NCBI GenBank assembly: GCA_031841125.1 | Contig: JAJSSI010000033.1 | Location: 49,005 to 113,004, forward strand | Length of the DNA: 64,000 bases | Direction of reading: 5' to 3' | Source of the DNA: Acanthococcus lagerstroemiae | Lineage: Eukaryota > Arthropoda > Insecta > Hemiptera > Eriococcidae | Part shown: positions 54,401 through 64,000 of the stretch, in pieces | How positions within the stretch are numbered: position 1 is the first letter of the stretch | How the letters are laid out: every line of letters starts with the position of its first letter | Notes under the pieces: model-generated | Seen by the model: the letters and a program-made list of their open reading frames with translations, nothing else | The model's database searches: none | Told to the model about the DNA's origin: nothing | Position numbers and translations under genes: made by a program

Positions 54401-57400
54401 AAGTTGGAAAAATTGATCAATTTGGGTCAAAAAATGACTCTAGCTCAATTTTGACAACGGATTCGAATTCGTCTCGAAAAATTGACTAACTAGCACCAGC
54501 CCCGACGCCGTAGCTCTCCGAAAATTTTTTCGCCCCAAAAAATGCATGATGTATAGTATGGAGAAATTTTCAAAATTTGAGAAAATCAAAAATTTCGATT
54601 TCATGAGTGTTTCTTACTCAATTTTTCACGCTGAGTTCGAATTCGCTTTTGGAATTTGGCGGCGACCCTCCGTTCCCGAGATACCCTCGAAAAAGTTGGA
54701 AAAATTGATCAATTTGGGTCAAAAAATGACTCTAGCTCAATTTTGACAACGGATTCGAATTCGTCTCGAAAAATTGACTAACTAGCACCAGCCCCGACGC
54801 CGTAGCTCTCCGAAAATTTTTTCGCCCCAAAAAATGCATGATGTATAGTATGGAGAAATTTTCAAAATTTGAGAAAATCAAAAATTTCGATTTCATGAGT
54901 GTTTCTTACTCAATTTTTCACGCTGAGTTCGAATTCGCTTTTGGAATTTGGCGGCGACCCTCCGTTCCCGAGATACCCTCGAAAAAGTTGGAAAAATTGA
55001 TCAATTTGGGTCAAAAAATGACTCTAGCTCAATTTTGACAACGGATTCGAATTCGTCTCGAAAAATTGACTAACTAGCACCAGCCCCGACGCCGTAGCTC
55101 TCCGAAAATTTTTTCGCCCCAAAAAATGCATGATGTATAGTATGGAGAAATTTTCAAAATTTGAGAAAATCAAAAATTTCGATTTCATGAGTGTTTCTTA
55201 CTCAATTTTTCACGCTGAGTTCGAATTCGCTTTTGGAATTTGGCGGCGACCCTCCGTTCCCGAGATACCCTCGAAAAAGTTGGAAAAATTGATCAATTTG
55301 GGTCAAAAAATGACTCTAGCTCAATTTTGACAACGGATTCGAATTCGTCTCGAAAAATTGACTAACTAGCACCAGCCCCGACGCCGTAGCTCTCCGAAAA
55401 TTTTTTCGCCCCAAAAAATGCATGATGTATAGTATGGAGAAATTTTCAAAATTTGAGAAAATCAAAAATTTCGATTTCATGAGTGTTTCTTACTCAATTT
55501 TTCACGCTGAGTTCGAATTCGCTTTTGGAATTTGGCGGCGACCCTCCGTTCCCGAGATACCCTCGAAAAAGTTGGAAAAATTGATCAATTTGGGTCAAAA
55601 AATGACTCTAGCTCAATTTTGACAACGGATTCGAATTCGTCTCGAAAAATTGACTAACTAGCACCAGCCCCGACGCCGTAGCTCTCCGAAAATTTTTTCG
55701 CCCCAAAAAATGCATGATGTATAGTATGGAGAAATTTTCAAAATTTGAGAAAATCAAAAATTTCGATTTCATGAGTGTTTCTTACTCAATTTTTCACGCT
55801 GAGTTCGAATTCGCTTTTGGAATTTGGCGGCGACCCTCCGTTCCCGAGATACCCTCGAAAAAGTTGGAAAAATTGATCAATTTGGGTCAAAAAATGACTC
55901 TAGCTCAATTTTGACAACGGATTCGAATTCGTCTCGAAAAATTGACTAACTAGCACCAGCCCCGACGCCGTAGCTCTCCGAAAATTTTTTCGCCCCAAAA
56001 AATGCATGATGTATAGTATGGAGAAATTTTCAAAATTTGAGAAAATCAAAAATTTCGATTTCATGAGTGTTTCTTACTCAATTTTTCACGCTGAGTTCGA
56101 ATTCGCTTTTGGAATTTGGCGGCGACCCTCCGTTCCCGAGATACCCTCGAAAAAGTTGGAAAAATTGATCAATTTGGGTCAAAAAATGACTCTAGCTCAA
56201 TTTTGACAACGGATTCGAATTCGTCTCGAAAAATTGACTAACTAGCACCAGCCCCGACGCCGTAGCTCTCCGAAAATTTTTTCGCCCCAAAAAATGCATG
56301 ATGTATAGTATGGAGAAATTTTCAAAATTTGAGAAAATCAAAAATTTCGATTTCATGAGTGTTTCTTACTCAATTTTTCACGCTGAGTTCGAATTCGCTT
56401 TTGGAATTTGGCGGCGACCCTCCGTTCCCGAGATACCCTCGAAAAAGTTGGAAAAATTGATCAATTTGGGTCAAAAAATGACTCTAGCTCAATTTTGACA
56501 ACGGATTCGAATTCGTCTCGAAAAATTGACTAACTAGCACCAGCCCCGACGCCGTAGCTCTCCGAAAATTTTTTCGCCCCAAAAAATGCATGATGTATAG
56601 TATGGAGAAATTTTCAAAATTTGAGAAAATCAAAAATTTCGATTTCATGAGTGTTTCTTACTCAATTTTTCACGCTGAGTTCGAATTCGCTTTTGGAATT
56701 TGGCGGCGACCCTCCGTTCCCGAGATACCCTCGAAAAAGTTGGAAAAATTGATCAATTTGGGTCAAAAAATGACTCTAGCTCAATTTTGACAACGGATTC
56801 GAATTCGTCTCGAAAAATTGACTAACTAGCACCAGCCCCGACGCCGTAGCTCTCCGAAAATTTTTTCGCCCCAAAAAATGCATGATGTATAGTATGGAGA
56901 AATTTTCAAAATTTGAGAAAATCAAAAATTTCGATTTCATGAGTGTTTCTTACTCAATTTTTCACGCTGAGTTCGAATTCGCTTTTGGAATTTGGCGGCG
57001 ACCCTCCGTTCCCGAGATACCCTCGAAAAAGTTGGAAAAATTGATCAATTTGGGTCAAAAAATGACTCTAGCTCAATTTTGACAACGGATTCGAATTCGT
57101 CTCGAAAAATTGACTAACTAGCACCAGCCCCGACGCCGTAGCTCTCCGAAAATTTTTTCGCCCCAAAAAATGCATGATGTATAGTATGGAGAAATTTTCA
57201 AAATTTGAGAAAATCAAAAATTTCGATTTCATGAGTGTTTCTTACTCAATTTTTCACGCTGAGTTCGAATTCGCTTTTGGAATTTGGCGGCGACCCTCCG
57301 TTCCCGAGATACCCTCGAAAAAGTTGGAAAAATTGATCAATTTGGGTCAAAAAATGACTCTAGCTCAATTTTGACAACGGATTCGAATTCGTCTCGAAAA

Positions 57401-60400
57401 ATTGACTAACTAGCACCAGCCCCGACGCCGTAGCTCTCCGAAAATTTTTTCGCCCCAAAAAATGCATGATGTATAGTATGGAGAAATTTTCAAAATTTGA
57501 GAAAATCAAAAATTTCGATTTCATGAGTGTTTCTTACTCAATTTTTCACGCTGAGTTCGAATTCGCTTTTGGAATTTGGCGGCGACCCTCCGTTCCCGAG
57601 ATACCCTCGAAAAAGTTGGAAAAATTGATCAATTTGGGTCAAAAAATGACTCTAGCTCAATTTTGACAACGGATTCGAATTCGTCTCGAAAAATTGACTA
57701 ACTAGCACCAGCCCCGACGCCGTAGCTCTCCGAAAATTTTTTCGCCCCAAAAAATGCATGATGTATAGTATGGAGAAATTTTCAAAATTTGAGAAAATCA
57801 AAAATTTCGATTTCATGAGTGTTTCTTACTCAATTTTTCACGCTGAGTTCGAATTCGCTTTTGGAATTTGGCGGCGACCCTCCGTTCCCGAGATACCCTC
57901 GAAAAAGTTGGAAAAATTGATCAATTTGGGTCAAAAAATGACTCTAGCTCAATTTTGACAACGGATTCGAATTCGTCTCGAAAAATTGACTAACTAGCAC
58001 CAGCCCCGACGCCGTAGCTCTCCGAAAATTTTTTCGCCCCAAAAAATGCATGATGTATAGTATGGAGAAATTTTCAAAATTTGAGAAAATCAAAAATTTC
58101 GATTTCATGAGTGTTTCTTACTCAATTTTTCACGCTGAGTTCGAATTCGCTTTTGGAATTTGGCGGCGACCCTCCGTTCCCGAGATACCCTCGAAAAAGT
58201 TGGAAAAATTGATCAATTTGGGTCAAAAAATGACTCTAGCTCAATTTTGACAACGGATTCGAATTCGTCTCGAAAAATTGACTAACTAGCACCAGCCCCG
58301 ACGCCGTAGCTCTCCGAAAATTTTTTCGCCCCAAAAAATGCATGATGTATAGTATGGAGAAATTTTCAAAATTTGAGAAAATCAAAAATTTCGATTTCAT
58401 GAGTGTTTCTTACTCAATTTTTCACGCTGAGTTCGAATTCGCTTTTGGAATTTGGCGGCGACCCTCCGTTCCCGAGATACCCTCGAAAAAGTTGGAAAAA
58501 TTGATCAATTTGGGTCAAAAAATGACTCTAGCTCAATTTTGACAACGGATTCGAATTCGTCTCGAAAAATTGACTAACTAGCACCAGCCCCGACGCCGTA
58601 GCTCTCCGAAAATTTTTTCGCCCCAAAAAATGCATGATGTATAGTATGGAGAAATTTTCAAAATTTGAGAAAATCAAAAATTTCGATTTCATGAGTGTTT
58701 CTTACTCAATTTTTCACGCTGAGTTCGAATTCGCTTTTGGAATTTGGCGGCGACCCTCCGTTCCCGAGATACCCTCGAAAAAGTTGGAAAAATTGATCAA
58801 TTTGGGTCAAAAAATGACTCTAGCTCAATTTTGACAACGGATTCGAATTCGTCTCGAAAAATTGACTAACTAGCACCAGCCCCGACGCCGTAGCTCTCCG
58901 AAAATTTTTTCGCCCCAAAAAATGCATGATGTATAGTATGGAGAAATTTTCAAAATTTGAGAAAATCAAAAATTTCGATTTCATGAGTGTTTCTTACTCA
59001 ATTTTTCACGCTGAGTTCGAATTCGCTTTTGGAATTTGGCGGCGACCCTCCGTTCCCGAGATACCCTCGAAAAAGTTGGAAAAATTGATCAATTTGGGTC
59101 AAAAAATGACTCTAGCTCAATTTTGACAACGGATTCGAATTCGTCTCGAAAAATTGACTAACTAGCACCAGCCCCGACGCCGTAGCTCTCCGAAAATTTT
59201 TTCGCCCCAAAAAATGCATGATGTATAGTATGGAGAAATTTTCAAAATTTGAGAAAATCAAAAATTTCGATTTCATGAGTGTTTCTTACTCAATTTTTCA
59301 CGCTGAGTTCGAATTCGCTTTTGGAATTTGGCGGCGACCCTCCGTTCCCGAGATACCCTCGAAAAAGTTGGAAAAATTGATCAATTTGGGTCAAAAAATG
59401 ACTCTAGCTCAATTTTGACAACGGATTCGAATTCGTCTCGAAAAATTGACTAACTAGCACCAGCCCCGACGCCGTAGCTCTCCGAAAATTTTTTCGCCCC
59501 AAAAAATGCATGATGTATAGTATGGAGAAATTTTCAAAATTTGAGAAAATCAAAAATTTCGATTTCATGAGTGTTTCTTACTCAATTTTTCACGCTGAGT
59601 TCGAATTCGCTTTTGGAATTTGGCGGCGACCCTCCGTTCCCGAGATACCCTCGAAAAAGTTGGAAAAATTGATCAATTTGGGTCAAAAAATGACTCTAGC
59701 TCAATTTTGACAACGGATTCGAATTCGTCTCGAAAAATTGACTAACTAGCACCAGCCCCGACGCCGTAGCTCTCCGAAAATTTTTTCGCCCCAAAAAATG
59801 CATGATGTATAGTATGGAGAAATTTTCAAAATTTGAGAAAATCAAAAATTTCGATTTCATGAGTGTTTCTTACTCAATTTTTCACGCTGAGTTCGAATTC
59901 GCTTTTGGAATTTGGCGGCGACCCTCCGTTCCCGAGATACCCTCGAAAAAGTTGGAAAAATTGATCAATTTGGGTCAAAAAATGACTCTAGCTCAATTTT
60001 GACAACGGATTCGAATTCGTCTCGAAAAATTGACTAACTAGCACCAGCCCCGACGCCGTAGCTCTCCGAAAATTTTTTCGCCCCAAAAAATGCATGATGT
60101 ATAGTATGGAGAAATTTTCAAAATTTGAGAAAATCAAAAATTTCGATTTCATGAGTGTTTCTTACTCAATTTTTCACGCTGAGTTCGAATTCGCTTTTGG
60201 AATTTGGCGGCGACCCTCCGTTCCCGAGATACCCTCGAAAAAGTTGGAAAAATTGATCAATTTGGGTCAAAAAATGACTCTAGCTCAATTTTGACAACGG
60301 ATTCGAATTCGTCTCGAAAAATTGACTAACTAGCACCAGCCCCGACGCCGTAGCTCTCCGAAAATTTTTTCGCCCCAAAAAATGCATGATGTATAGTATG

Positions 60401-62196
60401 GAGAAATTTTCAAAATTTGAGAAAATCAAAAATTTCGATTTCATGAGTGTTTCTTACTCAATTTTTCACGCTGAGTTCGAATTCGCTTTTGGAATTTGGC
60501 GGCGACCCTCCGTTCCCGAGATACCCTCGAAAAAGTTGGAAAAATTGATCAATTTGGGTCAAAAAATGACTCTAGCTCAATTTTGACAACGGATTCGAAT
60601 TCGTCTCGAAAAATTGACTAACTAGCACCAGCCCCGACGCCGTAGCTCTCCGAAAATTTTTTCGCCCCAAAAAATGCATGATGTATAGTATGGAGAAATT
60701 TTCAAAATTTGAGAAAATCAAAAATTTCGATTTCATGAGTGTTTCTTACTCAATTTTTCACGCTGAGTTCGAATTCGCTTTTGGAATTTGGCGGCGACCC
60801 TCCGTTCCCGAGATACCCTCGAAAAAGTTGGAAAAATTGATCAATTTGGGTCAAAAAATGACTCTAGCTCAATTTTGACAACGGATTCGAATTCGTCTCG
60901 AAAAATTGACTAACTAGCACCAGCCCCGACGCCGTAGCTCTCCGAAAATTTTTTCGCCCCAAAAAATGCATGATGTATAGTATGGAGAAATTTTCAAAAT
61001 TTGAGAAAATCAAAAATTTCGATTTCATGAGTGTTTCTTACTCAATTTTTCACGCTGAGTTCGAATTCGCTTTTGGAATTTGGCGGCGACCCTCCGTTCC
61101 CGAGATACCCTCGAAAAAGTTGGAAAAATTGATCAATTTGGGTCAAAAAATGACTCTAGCTCAATTTTGACAACGGATTCGAATTCGTCTCGAAAAATTG
61201 ACTAACTAGCACCAGCCCCGACGCCGTAGCTCTCCGAAAATTTTTTCGCCCCAAAAAATGCATGATGTATAGTATGGAGAAATTTTCAAAATTTGAGAAA
61301 ATCAAAAATTTCGATTTCATGAGTGTTTCTTACTCAATTTTTCACGCTGAGTTCGAATTCGCTTTTGGAATTTGGCGGCGACCCTCCGTTCCCGAGATAC
61401 CCTCGAAAAAGTTGGAAAAATTGATCAATTTGGGTCAAAAAATGACTCTAGCTCAATTTTGACAACGGATTCGAATTCGTCTCGAAAAATTGACTAACTA
61501 GCACCAGCCCCGACGCCGTAGCTCTCCGAAAATTTTTTCGCCCCAAAAAATGCATGATGTATAGTATGGAGAAATTTTCAAAATTTGAGAAAATCAAAAA
61601 TTTCGATTTCATGAGTGTTTCTTACTCAATTTTTCACGCTGAGTTCGAATTCGCTTTTGGAATTTGGCGGCGACCCTCCGTTCCCGAGATACCCTCGAAA
61701 AAGTTGGAAAAATTGATCAATTTGGGTCAAAAAATGACTCTAGCTCAATTTTGACAACGGATTCGAATTCGTCTCGAAAAATTGACTAACTAGCACCAGC
61801 CCCGACGCCGTAGCTCTCCGAAAATTTTTTCGCCCCAAAAAATGCATGATGTATAGTATGGAGAAATTTTCAAAATTTGAGAAAATCAAAAATTTCGATT
61901 TCATGAGTGTTTCTTACTCAATTTTTCACGCTGAGTTCGAATTCGCTTTTGGAATTTGGCGGCGACCCTCCGTTCCCGAGATACCCTCGAAAAAGTTGGA
62001 AAAATTGATCAATTTGGGTCAAAAAATGACTCTAGCTCAATTTTGACAACGGATTCGAATTCGTCTCGAAAAATTGACTAACTAGCACCAGCCCCGACGC
62101 CGTAGCTCTCCGAAAATTTTTTCGCCCCAAAAAATGCATGATGTATAGTATGGAGAAATTTTCAAAATTTGAGAAAATCAAAAATTTCGATTTCAT

Positions 62197-62488
62197 GAGT
62201 GTTTCTTACTCAATTTTTCACGCTGAGTTCGAATTCGCTTTTGGAATTTGGCGGCGACCCTCCGTTCCCGAGATACCCTCGAAAAAGTTGGAAAAATTGA
62301 TCAATTTGGGTCAAAAAATGACTCTAGCTCAATTTTGACAACGGATTCGAATTCGTCTCGAAAAATTGACTAACTAGCACCAGCCCCGACGCCGTAGCTC
62401 TCCGAAAATTTTTTCGCCCCAAAAAATGCATGATGTATAGTATGGAGAAATTTTCAAAATTTGAGAAAATCAAAAATTTCGAATTCAT
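62197..62488 (+). repeat. Variant unit 214 (T to A at 62483)
   Basis: The unit is full length at 292 bp but has A instead of T at monomer position 287. This turns TTTCGATTTC into TTTCGAATTC, giving a third GAATTC site (62481-62486) and a third TTCGAATTC word in the unit. In the recurrent open frame it changes Asp to Glu. The same substitution reappears in unit 219 at 63938 but not in units 215-218. Confidence 0.95.
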
Positions 62489-63305
62489 GAGTGTTTCTTA
62501 CTCAATTTTTCACGCTGAGTTCGAATTCGCTTTTGGAATTTGGCGGCGACCCTCCGTTCCCGAGATACCCTCGAAAAAGTTGGAAAAATTGATCAATTTG
62601 GGTCAAAAAATGACTCTAGCTCAATTTTGACAACGGATTCGAATTCGTCTCGAAAAATTGACTAACTAGCACCAGCCCCGACGCCGTAGCTCTCCGAAAA
62701 TTTTTTCGCCCCAAAAAATGCATGATGTATAGTATGGAGAAATTTTCAAAATTTGAGAAAATCAAAAATTTCGATTTCATGAGTGTTTCTTACTCAATTT
62801 TTCACGCTGAGTTCGAATTCGCTTTTGGAATTTGGCGGCGACCCTCCGTTCCCGAGATACCCTCGAAAAAGTTGGAAAAATTGATCAATTTGGGTCAAAA
62901 AATGACTCTAGCTCAATTTTGACAACGGATTCGAATTCGTCTCGAAAAATTGACTAACTAGCACCAGCCCCGACGCCGTAGCTCTCCGAAAATTTTTTCG
63001 CCCCAAAAAATGCATGATGTATAGTATGGAGAAATTTTCAAAATTTGAGAAAATCAAAAATTTCGATTTCATGAGTGTTTCTTACTCAATTTTTCACGCT
63101 GAGTTCGAATTCGCTTTTGGAATTTGGCGGCGACCCTCCGTTCCCGAGATACCCTCGAAAAAGTTGGAAAAATTGATCAATTTGGGTCAAAAAATGACTC
63201 TAGCTCAATTTTGACAACGGATTCGAATTCGTCTCGAAAAATTGACTAACTAGCACCAGCCCCGACGCCGTAGCTCTCCGAAAATTTTTTCGCCCCAAAA
63301 AATGC

Positions 63306-63539
63306 ATGATGTATAGTATGGAGAAATTTTCAAAATTTGAGAAAATCAAAAATTTCGATTTCATTAGTGTTTCTTACTCAATTTTTCACGCTGAGTTCGA
63401 ATTCGCTTTTGGAATTTGGCGGCGACCCTCCGTTCCGAGATACCCTCGAAAAGTTGGAAAAATTGATCAATTTGGGTCAAAAAATGACTCTAGCTCAATT
63501 TTGACAACGGATTCGAATTCGTCTCGAAAAATTGACTAA
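63306..63539 (+). other. Frameshifted version of the recurrent open frame (77 codons)
   Basis: This starts like the others, but Met is replaced by Ile at residue 20 (from the 63365 change). The two one-base deletions at the C-run and A-run then shift the frame, so after VPRYPRKVGK it reads IDQFGSKND and ends later than usual. Loss of frame without other consequence argues that the open frame is not maintained as a gene. Confidence 0.3.
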
Positions 63540-63654
63540 CTAGCACCAGCCCCGACGCCGTAGCTCTCCGAAAATTTTTTCGCCCCAAAAAATGCATGAT
63601 GTATAGTATGGAGAAATTTTCAAAATTTGAGAAAATCAAAAATTTCGATTTCAT
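63365..63654 (+). repeat. Variant unit 218, 290 bp
   Basis: Three differences from the core unit are visible. G to T at 63365 (monomer position 1) removes the ATG that spans the unit junction. C3 becomes C2 at 63435-63436. A5 becomes A4 at 63449-63452. The two deletions account exactly for the 290-bp length. G to T recurs at 63944, and both contractions recur in unit 219, so they are shared variants and not isolated errors. Confidence 0.95.
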
Positions 63655-63793
63655 GAGTGTTTCTTACTCAATTTTTCACGCTGAGTTCGAATTCGCTTTT
63701 GGAATTTGGCGGCGACCCTCCGTTCCGAGATACCCTCGAAAAGTTGGAAAATTGATCAATTTGGGTCAAAAAATGACTCTAGCTCAATTTTGA
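63596..63793 (+). other. 65-codon version of the recurrent open frame, frame restored by a third deletion
   Basis: The same open frame with three one-base deletions: the first two replace EIPSKKLEK-type residues by RYPRKVGK, and the third brings the frame back so that it ends LINLGQKMTLAQF as in the core. The net change is one residue fewer. Restoration of frame is curious but is expected by chance for one in three sets of small indels. The neighbouring unit 218 is not restored. Confidence 0.25.
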
Positions 63794-63943
63794 CAACGGA
63801 TTCGAATTCGTCTCGAAAAATTGACTAACTAGCACCAGCCCCGACGCCGTAGCTCTCCGAAAATTTTTTCGCTCCAAAAAATGCATGATGTATAGTATGG
63901 AGAAATTTTCAAAATTTGAGAAAATCAAAAATTTCGAATTCAT
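63655..63943 (+). repeat. Variant unit 219, 289 bp
   Basis: This is the most diverged complete unit, with five differences. C3 becomes C2 at 63725-63726. A5 becomes A4 at 63739-63742. A second A5 becomes A4 at 63748-63751. C to T occurs at 63873 (monomer position 222) and T to A at 63938 (position 287). Three deletions give 289 bp. The first two contractions are shared with unit 218 and the T to A with unit 214. The contractions shorten two of the phased A-tracts. Confidence 0.95.
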
Positions 63944-64000
63944 TAGTGTTTCTTACTCAATTTTTCACGCTGAGTTCGAATTCGCTTTGGAATTTGGCGG
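63944..64000 (+). repeat. Partial unit 220, cut by the window end
   Basis: Only the first 57 bases (monomer positions 1-58) are visible. They already carry two differences: G to T at 63944, shared with unit 218, and T4 contracted to T3 at 63986-63988, not seen elsewhere. Preceded directly by T to A at 63938, the junction reads GAATTCATTAG where the core has GATTTCATGAG. The open frame beginning at 63885 runs off the window end. Confidence 0.9.

Larger units (their letters stand above)
1..63364 (+). repeat. Homogenised core of the array (units 1-217)
   Basis: Here 217 consecutive units each measure exactly 292 bp, since 217 x 292 = 63364. The open frame in each unit translates to the same 66 residues in all of them except unit 214. 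Reading the remaining 91 bases of the unit at scattered points (around 480, 20040, 40200 and 60060) also showed no differences. I found a single substitution, at 62483. I did not align every base by computation, so a few further silent changes could have been missed. Such uniformity implies very recent amplification, very efficient homogenisation by unequal exchange or conversion, or an assembler copying one consensus. Confidence 0.93.
1..64000 (+). repeat. Satellite DNA array, 292-bp monomer, about 219 head-to-tail copies
   Basis: Every landmark recurs at exactly 292 bases from one end to the other until the last three units. For example, the ATGATGTATAGTATGG block lies at 234, 526, 818 and so on to 63306, then at 63596 and 63885 after shortened units. 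All copies point the same way and no foreign sequence interrupts them. The array covers the entire window, so no stretch of unique DNA remains to annotate. No unit-to-unit pattern implies a higher-order repeat, because nearly all units are identical. Both ends of the array lie outside the window. The role is unknown. Heterochromatic, subtelomeric or other structural satellite are possibilities, and the sequence alone does not decide between them. Confidence 0.99.

Noticed and set aside
1..64000. CRISPR array or other spacer-containing array
   Set aside because: The 292-bp units follow one another with no variable spacer, and the length is far beyond CRISPR repeats.
1..64000. Gene for a long repetitive protein
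   Set aside because: 292 is not divisible by three, so the frame shifts at every unit. In the core every copy of the forward frame ends at TGA within the next unit, and the longest open frame I see is 77 codons.
1..64000. Telomeric or telomere-like repeats
   Set aside because: No TTAGGC, TTAGGG or similar short tandem repeat occurs. The only tandem period is 292.

Overview
The whole 64,000-base window is one tandem array of satellite DNA. It is a 292-bp monomer repeated head to tail, always in the same orientation, about 219.3 times. I see no unique flanking sequence, convincing gene, RNA gene, transposon, CRISPR array or telomeric repeat. The window starts and ends inside the array, so its true length and both junctions lie outside.

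Layout. I number units from window base 1, with each unit starting at the GAGTGTTTCT phase. Units 1-217 (1-63364) are all exactly 292 bp, with no net length change over 63 kb. The only base difference I found among them is T to A at 62483 in unit 214. The last three units differ more: unit 218 (63365-63654, 290 bp), unit 219 (63655-63943, 289 bp) and the cut-off unit 220 (63944-64000). They carry single-base contractions in short homopolymer runs plus a few substitutions, some shared between units. This looks like an approach to the right-hand edge of the array or to a boundary between homogenised blocks.

Monomer. By hand count it is 39% G+C (61 C, 53 G) with 18 CpG, about 1.6 times the number expected from composition. 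It contains two copies of the palindrome CGAATTCG 118 bp apart, a 14-bp perfect palindrome around TGATCA, three full copies of TCAATTTTTC/GAAAAATTGA in both orientations, a run of A-tracts spaced by about one helical turn, and a cluster of AT hairpins beside a C-rich patch. A 66-codon open frame recurs in every unit, but nothing marks it as a real gene.

Organism. Tens of kilobases of 292-bp satellite point to a eukaryotic nuclear genome. The lack of CpG depletion suggests little or no cytosine methylation. The AT-rich style with many AATTTTC/GAAAATT runs resembles nematode intergenic repeats, so a nematode or other invertebrate is my best guess, at low confidence. No genes are present to place it better.

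No multi-gene system is present. What deserves a second look is how the array evolves: extreme homogeneity over 62 kb, a sharp rise in variation in the last 0.6-1.5 kb, and variants that recombine between units over a distance of 6 bp.
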